The notes below the pieces were generated by a model. The model was given only the letters and a program-made list of their open reading frames with translations, was not told the DNA's origin and did no database searches. Both the position numbers and the translations under genes were made by a program. This document shows positions 9,223 through 17,094 of a stretch of 40,223 nucleotides of DNA, in pieces (within the stretch, counting starts at the first letter, position 1; each line of letters begins with the position of its first letter). Origin of the DNA: Fibrobacter sp. UBA4375 (lineage in GTDB: Bacteria > Fibrobacterota > Fibrobacteria > Fibrobacterales > Fibrobacteraceae); NCBI GenBank assembly GCA_002391195.1, contig DGRZ01000029.1:7408-47630 (forward strand), in the 5' to 3' direction.

Positions 9223-9291
9223 CCCCTATGAGGCCTTTTTTCTAGATTTGGCAACGCAAAAACTATAGGGGACCCCCTCAAAAAAGGAACG
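9223..9291 (+). promoter_or_regulatory. serC leader with alternative base-pairing segments
   Basis: CCCCTAT (9223-9229) can pair with ATAGGGG (9265-9271). CCTTTTTT (9234-9241) can pair with AAAAAAGG (9280-9287), which is the serC ribosome binding site. TGAGG (9229-9233) can pair with CCTCA (9276-9280). These pairings partly exclude one another. The leader could therefore hide or free the RBS, but no known riboswitch is recognised. Confidence 0.3.
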
Positions 9292-9295
9292 AATC

Positions 9296-10402
9296 ATGGC
9301 AAACAAAGTCTATAACTTTAGTGCAGGCCCGTCTGTCCTGCCCGAACAAGCACTCAAGGAAGCCTCGGCTGCCTGCATCGATTACGCCAACAGCGGCATC
9401 AGTATCCTTTCCATGAGTCACCGTTCAAAGCCCATCGAAAGCATGTTCGAAGAAACCGAACAGTTCCTCCGCGACCTCATGGGCATTCCCGAGAACTACG
9501 ACATCGTGTTCCTGGGCGGCGGATGCTCCCTGCTGTTCTGCATGCTCCCCATGAACTTCTTGGACCAGAACGCCACCGCCGACTACGCGCTGACCGGCGT
9601 GTGGGCCAACAAGGCCTGCAAAGAAGCCAAGCTGTTCGGTAACGTGAACGTGGCCTGCGACACCAAGTCCGAAACCTACAGCCGCATTGACAAGAACCTG
9701 AAGATGAGCGACAACGCCACCTACCTGCACATCACCGCCAACAACACCATCTACGGTACGGAATGGCACAACATCCCGAAGCCGAAGTCTGGATTCCTCA
9801 TGGCCGACGTGAGCTCCGACTTCCTCGCCCGTAAGATCAACGTGTCTGACTTCGGCGTTGTCTATGGCGGCGCCCAGAAGAACATCAGCTGCGCTGGCGT
9901 GACCGTGACCATCATCCGCAAGGACTTGCTGGGCAAGGTGAACCGCACAATCCCCACCATGCTGAACTTCCAGACCCACATCGACGCAAAGAACATGTTC
10001 AACACGCCGCCGGTTTTCGCCGTGTACGTGATGAACCGCACCCTCAAGTGGCTCAAGGATTTCGGCGGCGTGGAAGCCATCGAAAAGGTGAACCGTTCCA
10101 AGGCCGCTCTCCTTTACAGCGCTCTCGACAACTCCAAGGTGTTCGTCGGTACCGCAGCCAAGGAGGACCGCTCCATCATGAACGTGCCCTTCGTGTTCAA
10201 CAAGGACGTTGTGGCCGCCGACAAGGCTGACGACCTGGCCAAGGAATTCCTGGAATTCGCCAAGGCCCGCGGTCTGCAGCAGCTGAAGGGTCACCGCTCC
10301 GTGGGTGGCTTCCGCGCATCCATCTACAACGCCATGCCGGTGGAAGGCGTGCAGGCTCTCGTGGACTGCCTCGGCGACTTCGAAAAGAAAGTTCTGGGGT
10401 AG
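9296..10402 (+). CDS. serC: Phosphoserine aminotransferase
   Basis: SerC is the cytoplasmic PLP enzyme that converts 3-phosphohydroxypyruvate and glutamate to O-phosphoserine in serine synthesis; the same family acts in pyridoxal phosphate synthesis. The protein has 368 residues, near the family norm of about 360. It opens with the diagnostic YNFSAGPSVLP, has ISILSMSHRSKP and FLGGGCSLLF, and has DVSSDF before the PLP lysine Lys195 in YGGAQKN. The C-terminus has GHRSVGGFRASIYNAMP. The RBS AAAAAAGG lies eight bases before the ATG. The gene stands alone: the upstream neighbour is divergent and a terminator follows. Codon use is notably C-rich at third positions, as in prfA, suggesting high expression. 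Confidence 0.98.
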   Translation: MANKVYNFSAGPSVLPEQALKEASAACIDYANSGISILSMSHRSKPIESMFEETEQFLRDLMGIPENYDIVFLGGGCSLLFCMLPMNFLDQNATADYALTGVWANKACKEAKLFGNVNVACDTKSETYSRIDKNLKMSDNATYLHITANNTIYGTEWHNIPKPKSGFLMADVSSDFLARKINVSDFGVVYGGAQKNISCAGVTVTIIRKDLLGKVNRTIPTMLNFQTHIDAKNMFNTPPVFAVYVMNRTLKWLKDFGGVEAIEKVNRSKAALLYSALDNSKVFVGTAAKEDRSIMNVPFVFNKDVVAADKADDLAKEFLEFAKARGLQQLKGHRSVGGFRASIYNAMPVEGVQALVDCLGDFEKKVLG

Positions 10403-10448
10403 CCCAACGTTCGAAGGGTTATCGCCTCAAGCCAACAATAAATTAGAG

Positions 10449-10482
10449 AGGTCTCCACGAATGCGGAGACCTTTTCTGTTTT
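10449..10482 (+). terminator. Rho-independent terminator of serC
   Basis: AGGTCTCC (10449-10456) and GGAGACCT (10465-10472) form a perfect 8-bp stem with an 8-nt loop, followed by TTTTCTGTTTT. It lies 47 bp after the serC stop. Confidence 0.85.
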
Positions 10483-10486
10483 AAAA

Positions 10487-10515
10487 GGAGATCCCCGGTC
10501 AAGCCGGGGATGACA
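10487..10515. repeat. Palindromic dispersed repeat (ATCCCCGG form)
   Basis: ATCCCCGG (10491-10498), loop TCAAG and CCGGGGAT (10504-10511) are followed by GACA. This is one member of the window-wide family. Read on the minus strand the hairpin is followed by CTCCTTTT, so it may also end transcription from the convergent gene at 10518-10850. Confidence 0.75.
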
Positions 10516-10517
10516 AA

Positions 10518-10850
10518 TTAAGCGTCTTCGCTCTTCTTGAACTTGTTCACTACGTCGGGAACAATGTCCATGACCTTGGACACCAGCGAGCTATCCTTGC
10601 TAATGGGCATTACGCGCACGTCGTCGCCCTTGATGACCAAGAACGCTACCGGTTCAACAGAAGCCCCACCGCCAGAGGCAGAGGTATCGCCCTTGCCGGC
10701 ATGACCGCCAAAGCCGAAACCCACGGATACGCGACTCACGGGTACAACCGTAGATTCGCCCGCCTGGATAGGCTGACCGATGACTGTTTCCGCCTGGGTA
10801 ATAAAGCGGAGTTTTTCCAATAGAGTTTCTGCAAGTTTTTCAATAGCCAT
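10518..10850 (-). CDS. YtfJ/GerW-family protein
   Basis: This 110-residue protein has the family pattern: an N-terminal helix with LAETLLEKLRFI, then VIGQPIQAGESTVVPVSRVSVGFGFGG, a Gly/Ser-rich loop, and VEPVAFLVIKGDDVRVMPI. The family (Spore_YtfJ) is best known from Bacillus spore germination, but members are widespread in bacteria that do not sporulate, where the role is unknown. No signal peptide or membrane segment is visible. It is the last gene before the serC terminator region, and a repeat-filled gap of about 108 bp separates it from the lipoprotein gene upstream. The start codon has no clear RBS. Confidence 0.85.
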   Translation of the reverse strand: MAIEKLAETLLEKLRFITQAETVIGQPIQAGESTVVPVSRVSVGFGFGGHAGKGDTSASGGGASVEPVAFLVIKGDDVRVMPISKDSSLVSKVMDIVPDVVNKFKKSEDA

Positions 10851-10856
10851 GGCTTG

Positions 10857-10958
10857 AATATAGTAATTAGGAATTCGGAGTTCGGAATTCAGAGTCGAAA
10901 TAAACGCGGCGAAGCCGCCAAACCAAACAATTCCTAATTCATAATTCCGAAATCTGAA
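10857..10958. repeat. Short-period AATTCGGA repeat pair
   Basis: AATTAGGAATTCGGAGTTCGG near 10866 and the roughly inverted AATTCCTAATTCATAATTCCG near 10929 flank a G+C-rich GCGGCGAAGCCGCC palindrome (10910-10920 area). The 8-10 bp period resembles the other intergenic repeat clusters in this window. The segment fills the gap between the lipoprotein gene and the ytfJ-like gene. Confidence 0.5.
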
Positions 10959-11771
10959 CTAATATCGTGCTTCGAAAATCCGGTCGCCTGCCACCAGGAA
11001 CTTTTGGTTCAGGTCGGGCCAGTCCATGTAGCCCCAAACCACCACCACGCGTCCACCGGAGAGTTGGGTTGCCATCCCGCGGGCACCATCTCCTGCCGTG
11101 AAATAGCAGACATCTTCGTCCGGTTCGATATTCCGGGGAATCGCCCGCTTCAACTGCTTTATCCACTCCAGGTAGCGGGTTTCCTCTACCAGGTCCCAAC
11201 TGCGGGCCACGTTCCAGGCCAGATTGTCGTCGGAATAGCTCTGCTCCAGCACCGGGAAAAAGGACTTTACTCCCAAGAAATTTTTGGTCTGGATGGTAGT
11301 CCTACCCGTCTCCCGATGTTCGAAGGGCAGACTCAAGAATTCCTGAGGGAAGCCGATGCGCACCCCCGGCACCGAACGAACGAAGTTTTCCAGGGTGCGC
11401 CGTTCGTAACGCCTGAAACTGTCATGCCGGAATACGAAAATACGGTAGTCGGCGCGAATGCTCTGCTCCAGATATTTTCCGCGCAAAATGGAATGGGCCC
11501 CCTGGAACCGCCCGCTGTTGGTGTAGTAGTCCAACGCATAAACGTCGCCCTTAAACTCCAACACAGAAACATTCAGCGTATCGCCCCACTGGGTTGCATA
11601 GCGCAAGTCTACCTCACGCACAAAACCGTTACCCTGCACCTTGGAGGAATCCACCGAAACACGCATAGGTTTACGGCCCTCGAACCGGAGCTTGGAATAG
11701 TCCACCTTGACATGCTCTTCGGAGCAACCCCATAACGCAAACACGGCTATCGCGAGAAAAAGACGGATCAT
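10959..11771 (-). CDS. Lipoprotein of unknown function
   Basis: A 270-residue protein with a short lipoprotein signal (MIRLFLAIAVFALWGC; Cys16) followed by the charged SEEHVKVDY. The middle reads as an alternating beta/alpha domain with VREVDLRYATQWGDTLNVSVLEF and ALDYYTNSGRFQGAHSILRGKYLEQSI, so a periplasmic, membrane-anchored ligand-binding or scaffold fold is plausible. I do not recognise the family with confidence; parts recall a DUF6599-type layout. Its start overlaps the stop of the upstream gene by four bases (ATGA), so it is translationally coupled to the possible Fe-S protein gene and probably belongs to the psd operon. Confidence 0.8.
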   Translation of the reverse strand: MIRLFLAIAVFALWGCSEEHVKVDYSKLRFEGRKPMRVSVDSSKVQGNGFVREVDLRYATQWGDTLNVSVLEFKGDVYALDYYTNSGRFQGAHSILRGKYLEQSIRADYRIFVFRHDSFRRYERRTLENFVRSVPGVRIGFPQEFLSLPFEHRETGRTTIQTKNFLGVKSFFPVLEQSYSDDNLAWNVARSWDLVEETRYLEWIKQLKRAIPRNIEPDEDVCYFTAGDGARGMATQLSGGRVVVVWGYMDWPDLNQKFLVAGDRIFEARY

Positions 11772-12601
11772 GATTCTTTCACCCCGTAATCACAGAACTC
11801 GTAAATCGGGCAGTTGGCACAACCCGCCTGACACTCACGACACATAAAGGATTCTTCCCCTTCTTCCAAATAGAACTGCAACGAATGGGCCACGGCATAG
11901 GGATTCTCGGGATACAGAGCCACGCAAAAGTCGTTCATCATCTTCTGCTTCTGCTCAGGCGAAAGGTCTGCAAAACCGCCTTCCCGGGCAGGCCCCATGA
12001 TAGAGAGGAATCGTCTCGCCCCCATGGTCAAGGGCAGGTCCGGCCAACGGAAACGCTTGAGCCCGCGCCCTACCCCATAGCCAAGACCTGCGGGAGACTT
12101 TCCGCACAGGCGGTAAATGGCGGCACAGGCCTTAGGCCGCGCGCCACGCTTTCCCATAAAATAAATCTCTCCCAGGTCTCGCCACATCTCTTCGGGAGTG
12201 GAATTTGCAATCCAGTTTTTCAAGTCTCCGTGCCGGCGGACAAAAAAGCCAACGCTCCAAAAAATTCCCGCCACGTTCTTGAACAAAGACCAGTCCCGGT
12301 TTCCAAGGGCAGACTCCACAACCGCCTCGATATCGCCACCCTTGGGCACAGGCAAAGTCCAGAGCTTGTCTCCGGGGAACTTGCGACAAAGCGCCGCAAG
12401 CAGTGCGCCAATTTCGTCCATGCGCAGGTCTTGATACAGGGCCGTTCCCAGCAGAGTCCAGGCGATTTTTTCGTCGTCTGTTTTTGCATGAGCCGACACC
12501 TGCAAAACCGGATCGTCCAGATTGGCAAAGCGTTCTACAAACAGGCGAAGCGCCCTGCCAAGGACAGGTTCGTCTTGCAGAAATCGTTTTGCAGAGACCA
12601 T
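11768..12601 (-). CDS. Possible HhH-GPD/DUF2400-like protein with Fe-S cysteine loop
   Basis: The protein has 277 residues and no signal peptide. The C-terminus carries cysteines spaced C-x6-C-x2-C-x5-C (in MCRECQAGCANCPIYEFC), the exact spacing of the [4Fe-4S] loop of endonuclease III. The preceding part (LPLTMGARRFLSIMG, then LSPEQKQKMMNDFCVALYPENPYAVAHSLQFY) resembles the C-terminal half of TIGR02757/DUF2400 and of endonuclease III. There the family has a PLDTH segment; here it is LPLTMGA, so the catalytic aspartate is not where expected. A canonical helix-hairpin-helix with its lysine is not evident. It lies 25 bp after psd and overlaps the next lipoprotein gene. It is probably an Fe-S protein; nuclease or glycosylase activity is doubtful. 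Confidence 0.6.
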   Translation of the reverse strand: MVSAKRFLQDEPVLGRALRLFVERFANLDDPVLQVSAHAKTDDEKIAWTLLGTALYQDLRMDEIGALLAALCRKFPGDKLWTLPVPKGGDIEAVVESALGNRDWSLFKNVAGIFWSVGFFVRRHGDLKNWIANSTPEEMWRDLGEIYFMGKRGARPKACAAIYRLCGKSPAGLGYGVGRGLKRFRWPDLPLTMGARRFLSIMGPAREGGFADLSPEQKQKMMNDFCVALYPENPYAVAHSLQFYLEEGEESFMCRECQAGCANCPIYEFCDYGVKES

Positions 12602-12626
12602 AGGGGCGTCACCAACGATTCAGGCC

Positions 12627-13478
12627 TTAAAGCGCCTCGCCCATCTTGACGGCAGAGCCCAACCTGGACTTGAACAGGTCCGGATGGCGTTCCCGAATTT
12701 TCTTGTCCACCACGAGAATGACGGTACTGCCCATCTCGAAGCGTCCCAGCTCCCCGCCTTTTTCCACGCGGATTTCGCCGGAGGGTTTCCAGTCGTAACG
12801 TTTGCAGTCCCTGGGGAGCTTGCCCGCATTTACCAGAAGCTCATCGGTGTAGGCCACACCGATACGGCCCACATTGGTAGCCCCGACTTTAACGACAAGC
12901 ATCTCGGAGCCGTCGCCCAGACGGATATGGCTGGTAAGGCGTTCGTTGATGCAGAACAGCCCTTCTACTCGCTCAACACTGCCCACATTTACCGGCCAGA
13001 GTGTCCCAGGGCAGTAACTGGCACCCACCACCGTTCCTGCAACAGGACTGTGAATGCGGTGGTAGTTGAAAGGCGCCAGGTAAATCGTCGCAAAGGCTCC
13101 GCCTTCAAACCGTTTGGCCATTTCGTCATCGCGGAGCAGGTCCTTCAACGTGTATGTCTTGCCTTTCGCCTGAATCAGTTCCTGCTTTTCGTCGAATGTG
13201 GCCGTCTGGGAAAGCACACCATCTACCGGAGAAACAATTTCAGAGTCCGCAATCGGGCGGGCACCGGGTTTCAAGTGCCGGATAAACAGCTCTCCGATGT
13301 TGGCGTAATGCTCCAGCGGGTATTCGGCCTCTTCCATGTTCAGCTTGTAATAGGCGGCAAAGGCATTGCGGGCCACCTTCGAAATCACAGGCAGACGAAG
13401 GCGGGTCAAGGCACCGAAGGCACGGCTAGCGGCATTCTTCGGCAAGAGTTTCATGAAAATGTAGAAGGGAGTGTTCAT
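12627..13478 (-). CDS. psd: Phosphatidylserine decarboxylase proenzyme
   Basis: Psd decarboxylates phosphatidylserine to phosphatidylethanolamine at the inner membrane. The 283-residue protein has NIGELFIRHLKPGARPI, the SPVDGVL motif with the catalytic aspartate, YLAPFNYHRIHSP with the conserved histidines, and FCINERL. The self-cleavage motif is MGST near the C-terminus, where Ser251 would become the pyruvoyl group; the classical form is LGST. The length fits the family. It is first in a minus-strand run psd - Fe-S-type protein - lipoprotein. The start codon directly abuts a TAGG-type repeat array (13482-13550), so the usual 5' UTR is made of repeat sequence and no clear RBS is seen. Confidence 0.96.
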   Translation of the reverse strand: MNTPFYIFMKLLPKNAASRAFGALTRLRLPVISKVARNAFAAYYKLNMEEAEYPLEHYANIGELFIRHLKPGARPIADSEIVSPVDGVLSQTATFDEKQELIQAKGKTYTLKDLLRDDEMAKRFEGGAFATIYLAPFNYHRIHSPVAGTVVGASYCPGTLWPVNVGSVERVEGLFCINERLTSHIRLGDGSEMLVVKVGATNVGRIGVAYTDELLVNAGKLPRDCKRYDWKPSGEIRVEKGGELGRFEMGSTVILVVDKKIRERHPDLFKSRLGSAVKMGEAL

Positions 13479-13712
13479 TTTAGGGGATAGGGGCTAGGAT
13501 TTAGGATCTAGGATCTAGGATTTAGGATCTAGGGGCTAGGGGTTTGAGGGTCGGGTTTCGAGGGGCGGGGCTTGAGGCACGAGGTTCGAGGTCGTTGGTA
13601 CCTAGACTTTTCATACCTACGCCTGTATAAAGCAGTATGGATCCTCCTTCGGAGGATGACGCCCCACAACTCACAACTCGCAACTCATAACTCATTACTC
13701 ACAACTCATTAC
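13479..13712. repeat. Mosaic of short-period intergenic repeats
   Basis: This gap is almost all repeat. 13482-13550 is an array of TAGGATCTAGG / TAGGATTTAGG units with a period of about 10. 13552-13595 has GAGGGGCGGGGCTTGAGG and GAGGCACGAGGTTCGAGG units. 13641-13657 is a palindrome ATCCTCC-TTC-GGAGGAT followed by GAC. 13669-13712 is an array of CAACTCA / TAACTCA / TTACTCA units, period 8-9. Three of the four types recur in the same company at 29396-29692 and 39988-40223. Confidence 0.75.
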
Positions 13713-14564
13713 TTAATGATTCTCTATACTTTTCAAATTCGTAGAAAACATCTTCCAGAGGCGGGGGGCGAAGGGTACGGCCCACTCCTTTTCGGGAGCT
13801 ACGCGGCTGGTCGTCTCGGCGGTAAATTCAGAATACACCAAGAACACCAACTCTCCATAACGGGCATCCCAAAGACTCCAGAGAATCTTCCAGGTGTAAC
13901 CGCCACTGCTTCCCAGGTCCGGATCCATATACACGTCCAGCCGCACCGGCATAGAAACGTAACGCAGCTCGTACCGGCTGGCCAGTTCGTTCAGCAAGTT
14001 CCGCAGGGCCAGGGGCGGCTCGCGGACCAGCTTCTGCTCCACGCTATCCCGCTCCTGCCAGGGCGTAAAATCTTCCAGCTTTTTGCCGTCGGTAAATTCC
14101 GTCTGCAAAAGCAGGGCCGAAAGGCTGTCCATGTACAGGGTGTCCGATTCCGGCAGGCGCATGCCGGGCAGCAACAGTTCCCGACGCATCTTCGGGAAAG
14201 CCTTCACAAACAAGGAATCTTCGATACGGGCCAGGTCAAAGTCCAGGGCGTCTGCACTATAGCTGTGACACATGCGGCAAGTTTCCGGACGGCCAGCCGT
14301 CACCTTCAAGGTGGGCAACACGCCAACCACGGCTGTGGAATCCAGACGGCCGTAAGCGGCCTCGTTCCATTCCCGATAGAACTTTTCCTTGGAAATTTTC
14401 AGCTTGATTTCGCCCCGTTCCCCGCACTCCGTACAAGGGGCATCGCCCATGCCGGAATCTCCAGCAGAACCTCCCTCACCACCACCGGAGCCTGCGCAGG
14501 CCTGCAGAAGAAGTGATAAGCAAAGCAGTAACAAACCAAGCCAAGACATCAATCTGGTACTCAT
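13713..14564 (-). CDS. Lipoprotein with CxxC and CxxCH motifs
   Basis: This is a 283-residue lipoprotein: MSTRLMSWLGLLLLCLSLLLQAC, lipid-modified at Cys23, then a flexible GSGGGEGGS spacer. Residues 39-45 contain CTEC and about residue 95 contains CRMCH. CxxCH is the covalent haem c motif, but a single site beside a CxxC could equally be a metal site or disulfide pair. The rest is a mixed alpha/beta region with no recognised family (ELRYVSMPVRLDVYMDPDLG, YGELVFLVYSEF). The stop codon is set directly against the CAACTCA repeat array. A lone gene; the gene upstream ends in its own terminator. Confidence 0.8.
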   Translation of the reverse strand: MSTRLMSWLGLLLLCLSLLLQACAGSGGGEGGSAGDSGMGDAPCTECGERGEIKLKISKEKFYREWNEAAYGRLDSTAVVGVLPTLKVTAGRPETCRMCHSYSADALDFDLARIEDSLFVKAFPKMRRELLLPGMRLPESDTLYMDSLSALLLQTEFTDGKKLEDFTPWQERDSVEQKLVREPPLALRNLLNELASRYELRYVSMPVRLDVYMDPDLGSSGGYTWKILWSLWDARYGELVFLVYSEFTAETTSRVAPEKEWAVPFAPRLWKMFSTNLKSIENH

Positions 14565-14662
14565 ACGTCAAATATACTTTTTACAAGGCCTTACAAAGTT
14601 AGGTGACACCCCTGTTTTCATCGGTTCAATCACCCCGAAGGTCAAAAGCACACAGGGACTAG

Positions 14663-14693
14663 GACAACAAAAAGGCCCAGGCACAGGGCCTGG
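14663..14693 (-). terminator. Rho-independent terminator of the Ig-like lipoprotein gene
   Basis: On the minus strand AGGCCC (14691-14686), a 7-nt loop and GGGCCT (14678-14673) are followed by TTTTTGTTGT. It lies about 60 bp past the stop codon at 14756. Confidence 0.8.
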
Positions 14694-14755
14694 AGCCAAA
14701 TTTCAACTATAATTCCAACAATGCTGGAATCTTCATTGAACTCAATCGAGGGGTA

Positions 14756-16075
14756 CTACAACTCCGATGTAGGGATGGTGTATTCCACAGCCTTGGCCTT
14801 AGTCACGTCTGCGGTGCCGTTTGTGTTATAAGGAATCAGCTTGAAAGAAAGTTTGTCTCCTTCCTCTCCAAGATAAGTCAAGCGAACAGTCACCTTCGAA
14901 TCAAGAGTGCTCAAGGTATAATAACTAGAATTGACAACCTCATAAGCACTCATTTTCTGAGTGACATTCTTGTACCACAAGGTATAACCGCTCACAGCGC
15001 CTTTAGGAGCAGTCCATGTCAGGACAACCCGAGTCTCGGGATAATCTTCATCGGCTGTAGCCTTCAATGTAACATTTTCAGGAACAGCGCCAGCTCCGGA
15101 GGCTCCGACTTTGAAATTCTTATCCACTTCTACAGAAGCACCTTCGGTAGAATAGGCATAGCCTTCAACATAGTAGGTGGAGGTCTTGCTCCAGAAGCCA
15201 TCAATCAACTTGATGGTAATGGACTTCTTGTCGGAACCCAGGGACACGGACACCATCTGGTCGCGACCGTTTCCATCTTCAACGCTCCACTTGCTGGTCT
15301 TCACAGAATCCGCAACCAGTTCTGCGGAGAATGTCAGGGTGATAGAAGAGTTGGAATCAATCTTGTCCAAGTTGCTGGAAACAAGCACCAGCTGACCGGC
15401 CACCTTGCTCATGCTGATTAGAGGAATCTTAATGGCATCGCCAGCCCTGTAAGTAGAACCCCCGACAGTGGTTTCACCCACGACAGCATAATTCTTCTTG
15501 TCAAAGGAAGCCTGGCCCACCGAAATGTCGATTTCAACACCTTCAGGGAGGTTTTCGAACTTGTACTCGCCATTCTTGTCAGTCTTGGTAGAAAGTTCGG
15601 AAGGAACAAAGGAGGAAGGCAGGGAGGCATACACCGTCACTTCCTTGGCCGCGACCCTATTTCCCTTGTCATCCGTGTAGAGGACCGTGCCGCTGGCAGT
15701 CACGCCAGTCTTGTACATTTCCACCGGAACAATTTTGTCACCGACGCGGGCCACGTTGCCCTGTCCCTGTTCGTCCAAAGTCACCGCCGTAAGAATGGTG
15801 GCGTAACCTTCCTTGGAAATCTGGAAGGCGTGAGTGCCAAGCACCTGCCTTTCCCAGATAGATAGGCCAAGCTCGTCGGACTTCACGGATTCGTCGTCTA
15901 CGACGGAATAGACGGTGGCACCCTCGATGGCGGAACCATCGTGGTTGTCCATCACTTTCAGGGTGATGGTCGCCTTGTCCTTGGCTTCGTCGTTAATGTT
16001 GACAACTTCGTCAGCACCGCAAGCGGCCAGGAAGGTGCCAGCGGCGAGCAGGGCGAAAGCGGATTTCAAATTCAT
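14756..16075 (-). CDS. Ig-like/fibronectin-like surface lipoprotein
   Basis: The start is the ATG at 16075, preceded by AAGGAG; the longer frame from 16144 lacks an RBS. The protein has 439 residues with a lipoprotein signal (MNLKSAFALLAAGTFLAAC; Cys19). Two carboxypeptidase-regulatory-type beta domains follow (about 30-110 with GSAIEGATVYSV; about 120-220 with TKTDKNGEYKFENLPEG). Next is a Big_5-like Ig domain (SSNLDKIDSNSSITLTFSAELV) and a C-terminal fibronectin-III-like domain (TRVVLTWTAPKGAVSGYTLWYKN). No catalytic residues are apparent, so a structural or binding role on the cell surface is inferred. It stands alone, with its own terminator. Confidence 0.88.
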   Translation of the reverse strand: MNLKSAFALLAAGTFLAACGADEVVNINDEAKDKATITLKVMDNHDGSAIEGATVYSVVDDESVKSDELGLSIWERQVLGTHAFQISKEGYATILTAVTLDEQGQGNVARVGDKIVPVEMYKTGVTASGTVLYTDDKGNRVAAKEVTVYASLPSSFVPSELSTKTDKNGEYKFENLPEGVEIDISVGQASFDKKNYAVVGETTVGGSTYRAGDAIKIPLISMSKVAGQLVLVSSNLDKIDSNSSITLTFSAELVADSVKTSKWSVEDGNGRDQMVSVSLGSDKKSITIKLIDGFWSKTSTYYVEGYAYSTEGASVEVDKNFKVGASGAGAVPENVTLKATADEDYPETRVVLTWTAPKGAVSGYTLWYKNVTQKMSAYEVVNSSYYTLSTLDSKVTVRLTYLGEEGDKLSFKLIPYNTNGTADVTKAKAVEYTIPTSEL

Positions 16076-16234
16076 AGAGAACTCCTTTTGGTTTTTAGTT
16101 GCCTTAAAAATAATAAAAAATGCGCAAAACAAACCAAGACACAATATATTTTTTTTCTAGCAAAAGAAACAAATGCAATTAGGGAACGTTTAGAGAACAC
16201 TTTCCAAGGAATTTCAGCCAGTGTAATTTTTTAT

Positions 16235-17047
16235 TTACATAAGAGACTGAATCTTAGCAGATAGAAATTCTCGATGAATCTGCTTATCCCCGTATTTGTC
16301 TTCGGCCCCAATTTTCAATTCTTCATCCGTATAGCCACTGCTAATTTGTTGTAAAATAACTTTTTTAGTGGCGTCGTCGTAGTTAAAATGAATGCGGAAA
16401 GTGCGATAGGCCAATACGCCCGTTTTTGCAATTTCATCGATAGTCAGGCGACGGCGCGAGCTGTCAAAAACATCTTTGGAGAAATTCCCGCGAGAAAGTT
16501 GCACCCGGGCGAAACTCTCTAAATCGAAACCGCAGTGTTCCGCAATCCAGCGGGACTGGGCTGCAAATGTTTCGGACATTTCGACGGTCCAAAGGTCGCC
16601 TTCCTGTTCCTCCACCCAGCCCGCCTTGGCATCGGGAAAGGCATCCGCCATGGGGATGTAGGGTTTGATGTCCAGTACCGGCGTGCCGTTTAGCAAGTCC
16701 GCTTCATCTACATACAAAGTAAGACCATCAACTTTCAGAAGCCGCACGCAAGAGAGTCCGATGGGGTTCGGGCGGTAAGGGCTACGGCTCGCAAAGGTGC
16801 CCACGCGATCCTTCCCCTTGGGCGGCACCGGCGGGCGCGTCGTCGGACGCCAGCCCTCGTTCTCGTGAAACTGGAATATGACCCAGATGCGTTCAAAGCC
16901 GTCCAGGTCACGGAGCGCCATCTCGAAGTTCTGCCCCGGCTTAAGTTCGATACGGCCCGGATGCCCCGCAAAGAGCTTCCCCTGCCGAGGAGCGTCGTAC
17001 TTATAAATGGCTTCGCCGTAAAATGTACCGATGGGAGAAAATTCCAC
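16235..17047 (-). CDS. trmO: tRNA (N6-threonylcarbamoyladenosine-37)-methyltransferase, TrmO/TsaA family
   Basis: TrmO adds a methyl group to t6A37 in some tRNAs, using S-adenosylmethionine. The family core is clear: VEFSPIGTF, GRIELKPG, FERIWVIFQFHEN, then KDRVGTFASRSPYRPNPIGLSCVRL, the hallmark. DIKPYIP follows. About 270 residues from a GTG at 17047, slightly longer than the usual 230-250 because of a C-terminal extension. The frame stays open to 17233, but that extension overlaps prfA on the other strand and spells a cysteine-rich stretch that the family lacks, so it is rejected. A GTG at 17071 is the other candidate start. It is divergent from prfA with under 50 bp between them. Confidence 0.93.
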   Translation of the reverse strand: MEFSPIGTFYGEAIYKYDAPRQGKLFAGHPGRIELKPGQNFEMALRDLDGFERIWVIFQFHENEGWRPTTRPPVPPKGKDRVGTFASRSPYRPNPIGLSCVRLLKVDGLTLYVDEADLLNGTPVLDIKPYIPMADAFPDAKAGWVEEQEGDLWTVEMSETFAAQSRWIAEHCGFDLESFARVQLSRGNFSKDVFDSSRRRLTIDEIAKTGVLAYRTFRIHFNYDDATKKVILQQISSGYTDEELKIGAEDKYGDKQIHREFLSAKIQSLM

Positions 17048-17094
17048 AGATAAAAATATAGAATTCCCCACACTTTTTTCTACATTTGTGCCCG

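Noticed and set aside
9425..10294. 289-codon minus-strand open frame across serC
   Set aside because: It is the antisense of serC, rich in His/Val/Gly from C-rich third positions, with no RBS or family motif.
12522..13490. 322-codon plus-strand open frame opposite psd
   Set aside because: Antisense of psd, which has all its catalytic motifs on the minus strand.
13482..13550. Telomere-like TAGG array
   Set aside because: The units are irregular (TAGGATCTAGG, TAGGATTTAGG, TAGGGGCTAGG) and occur at internal sites in both orientations beside genes.
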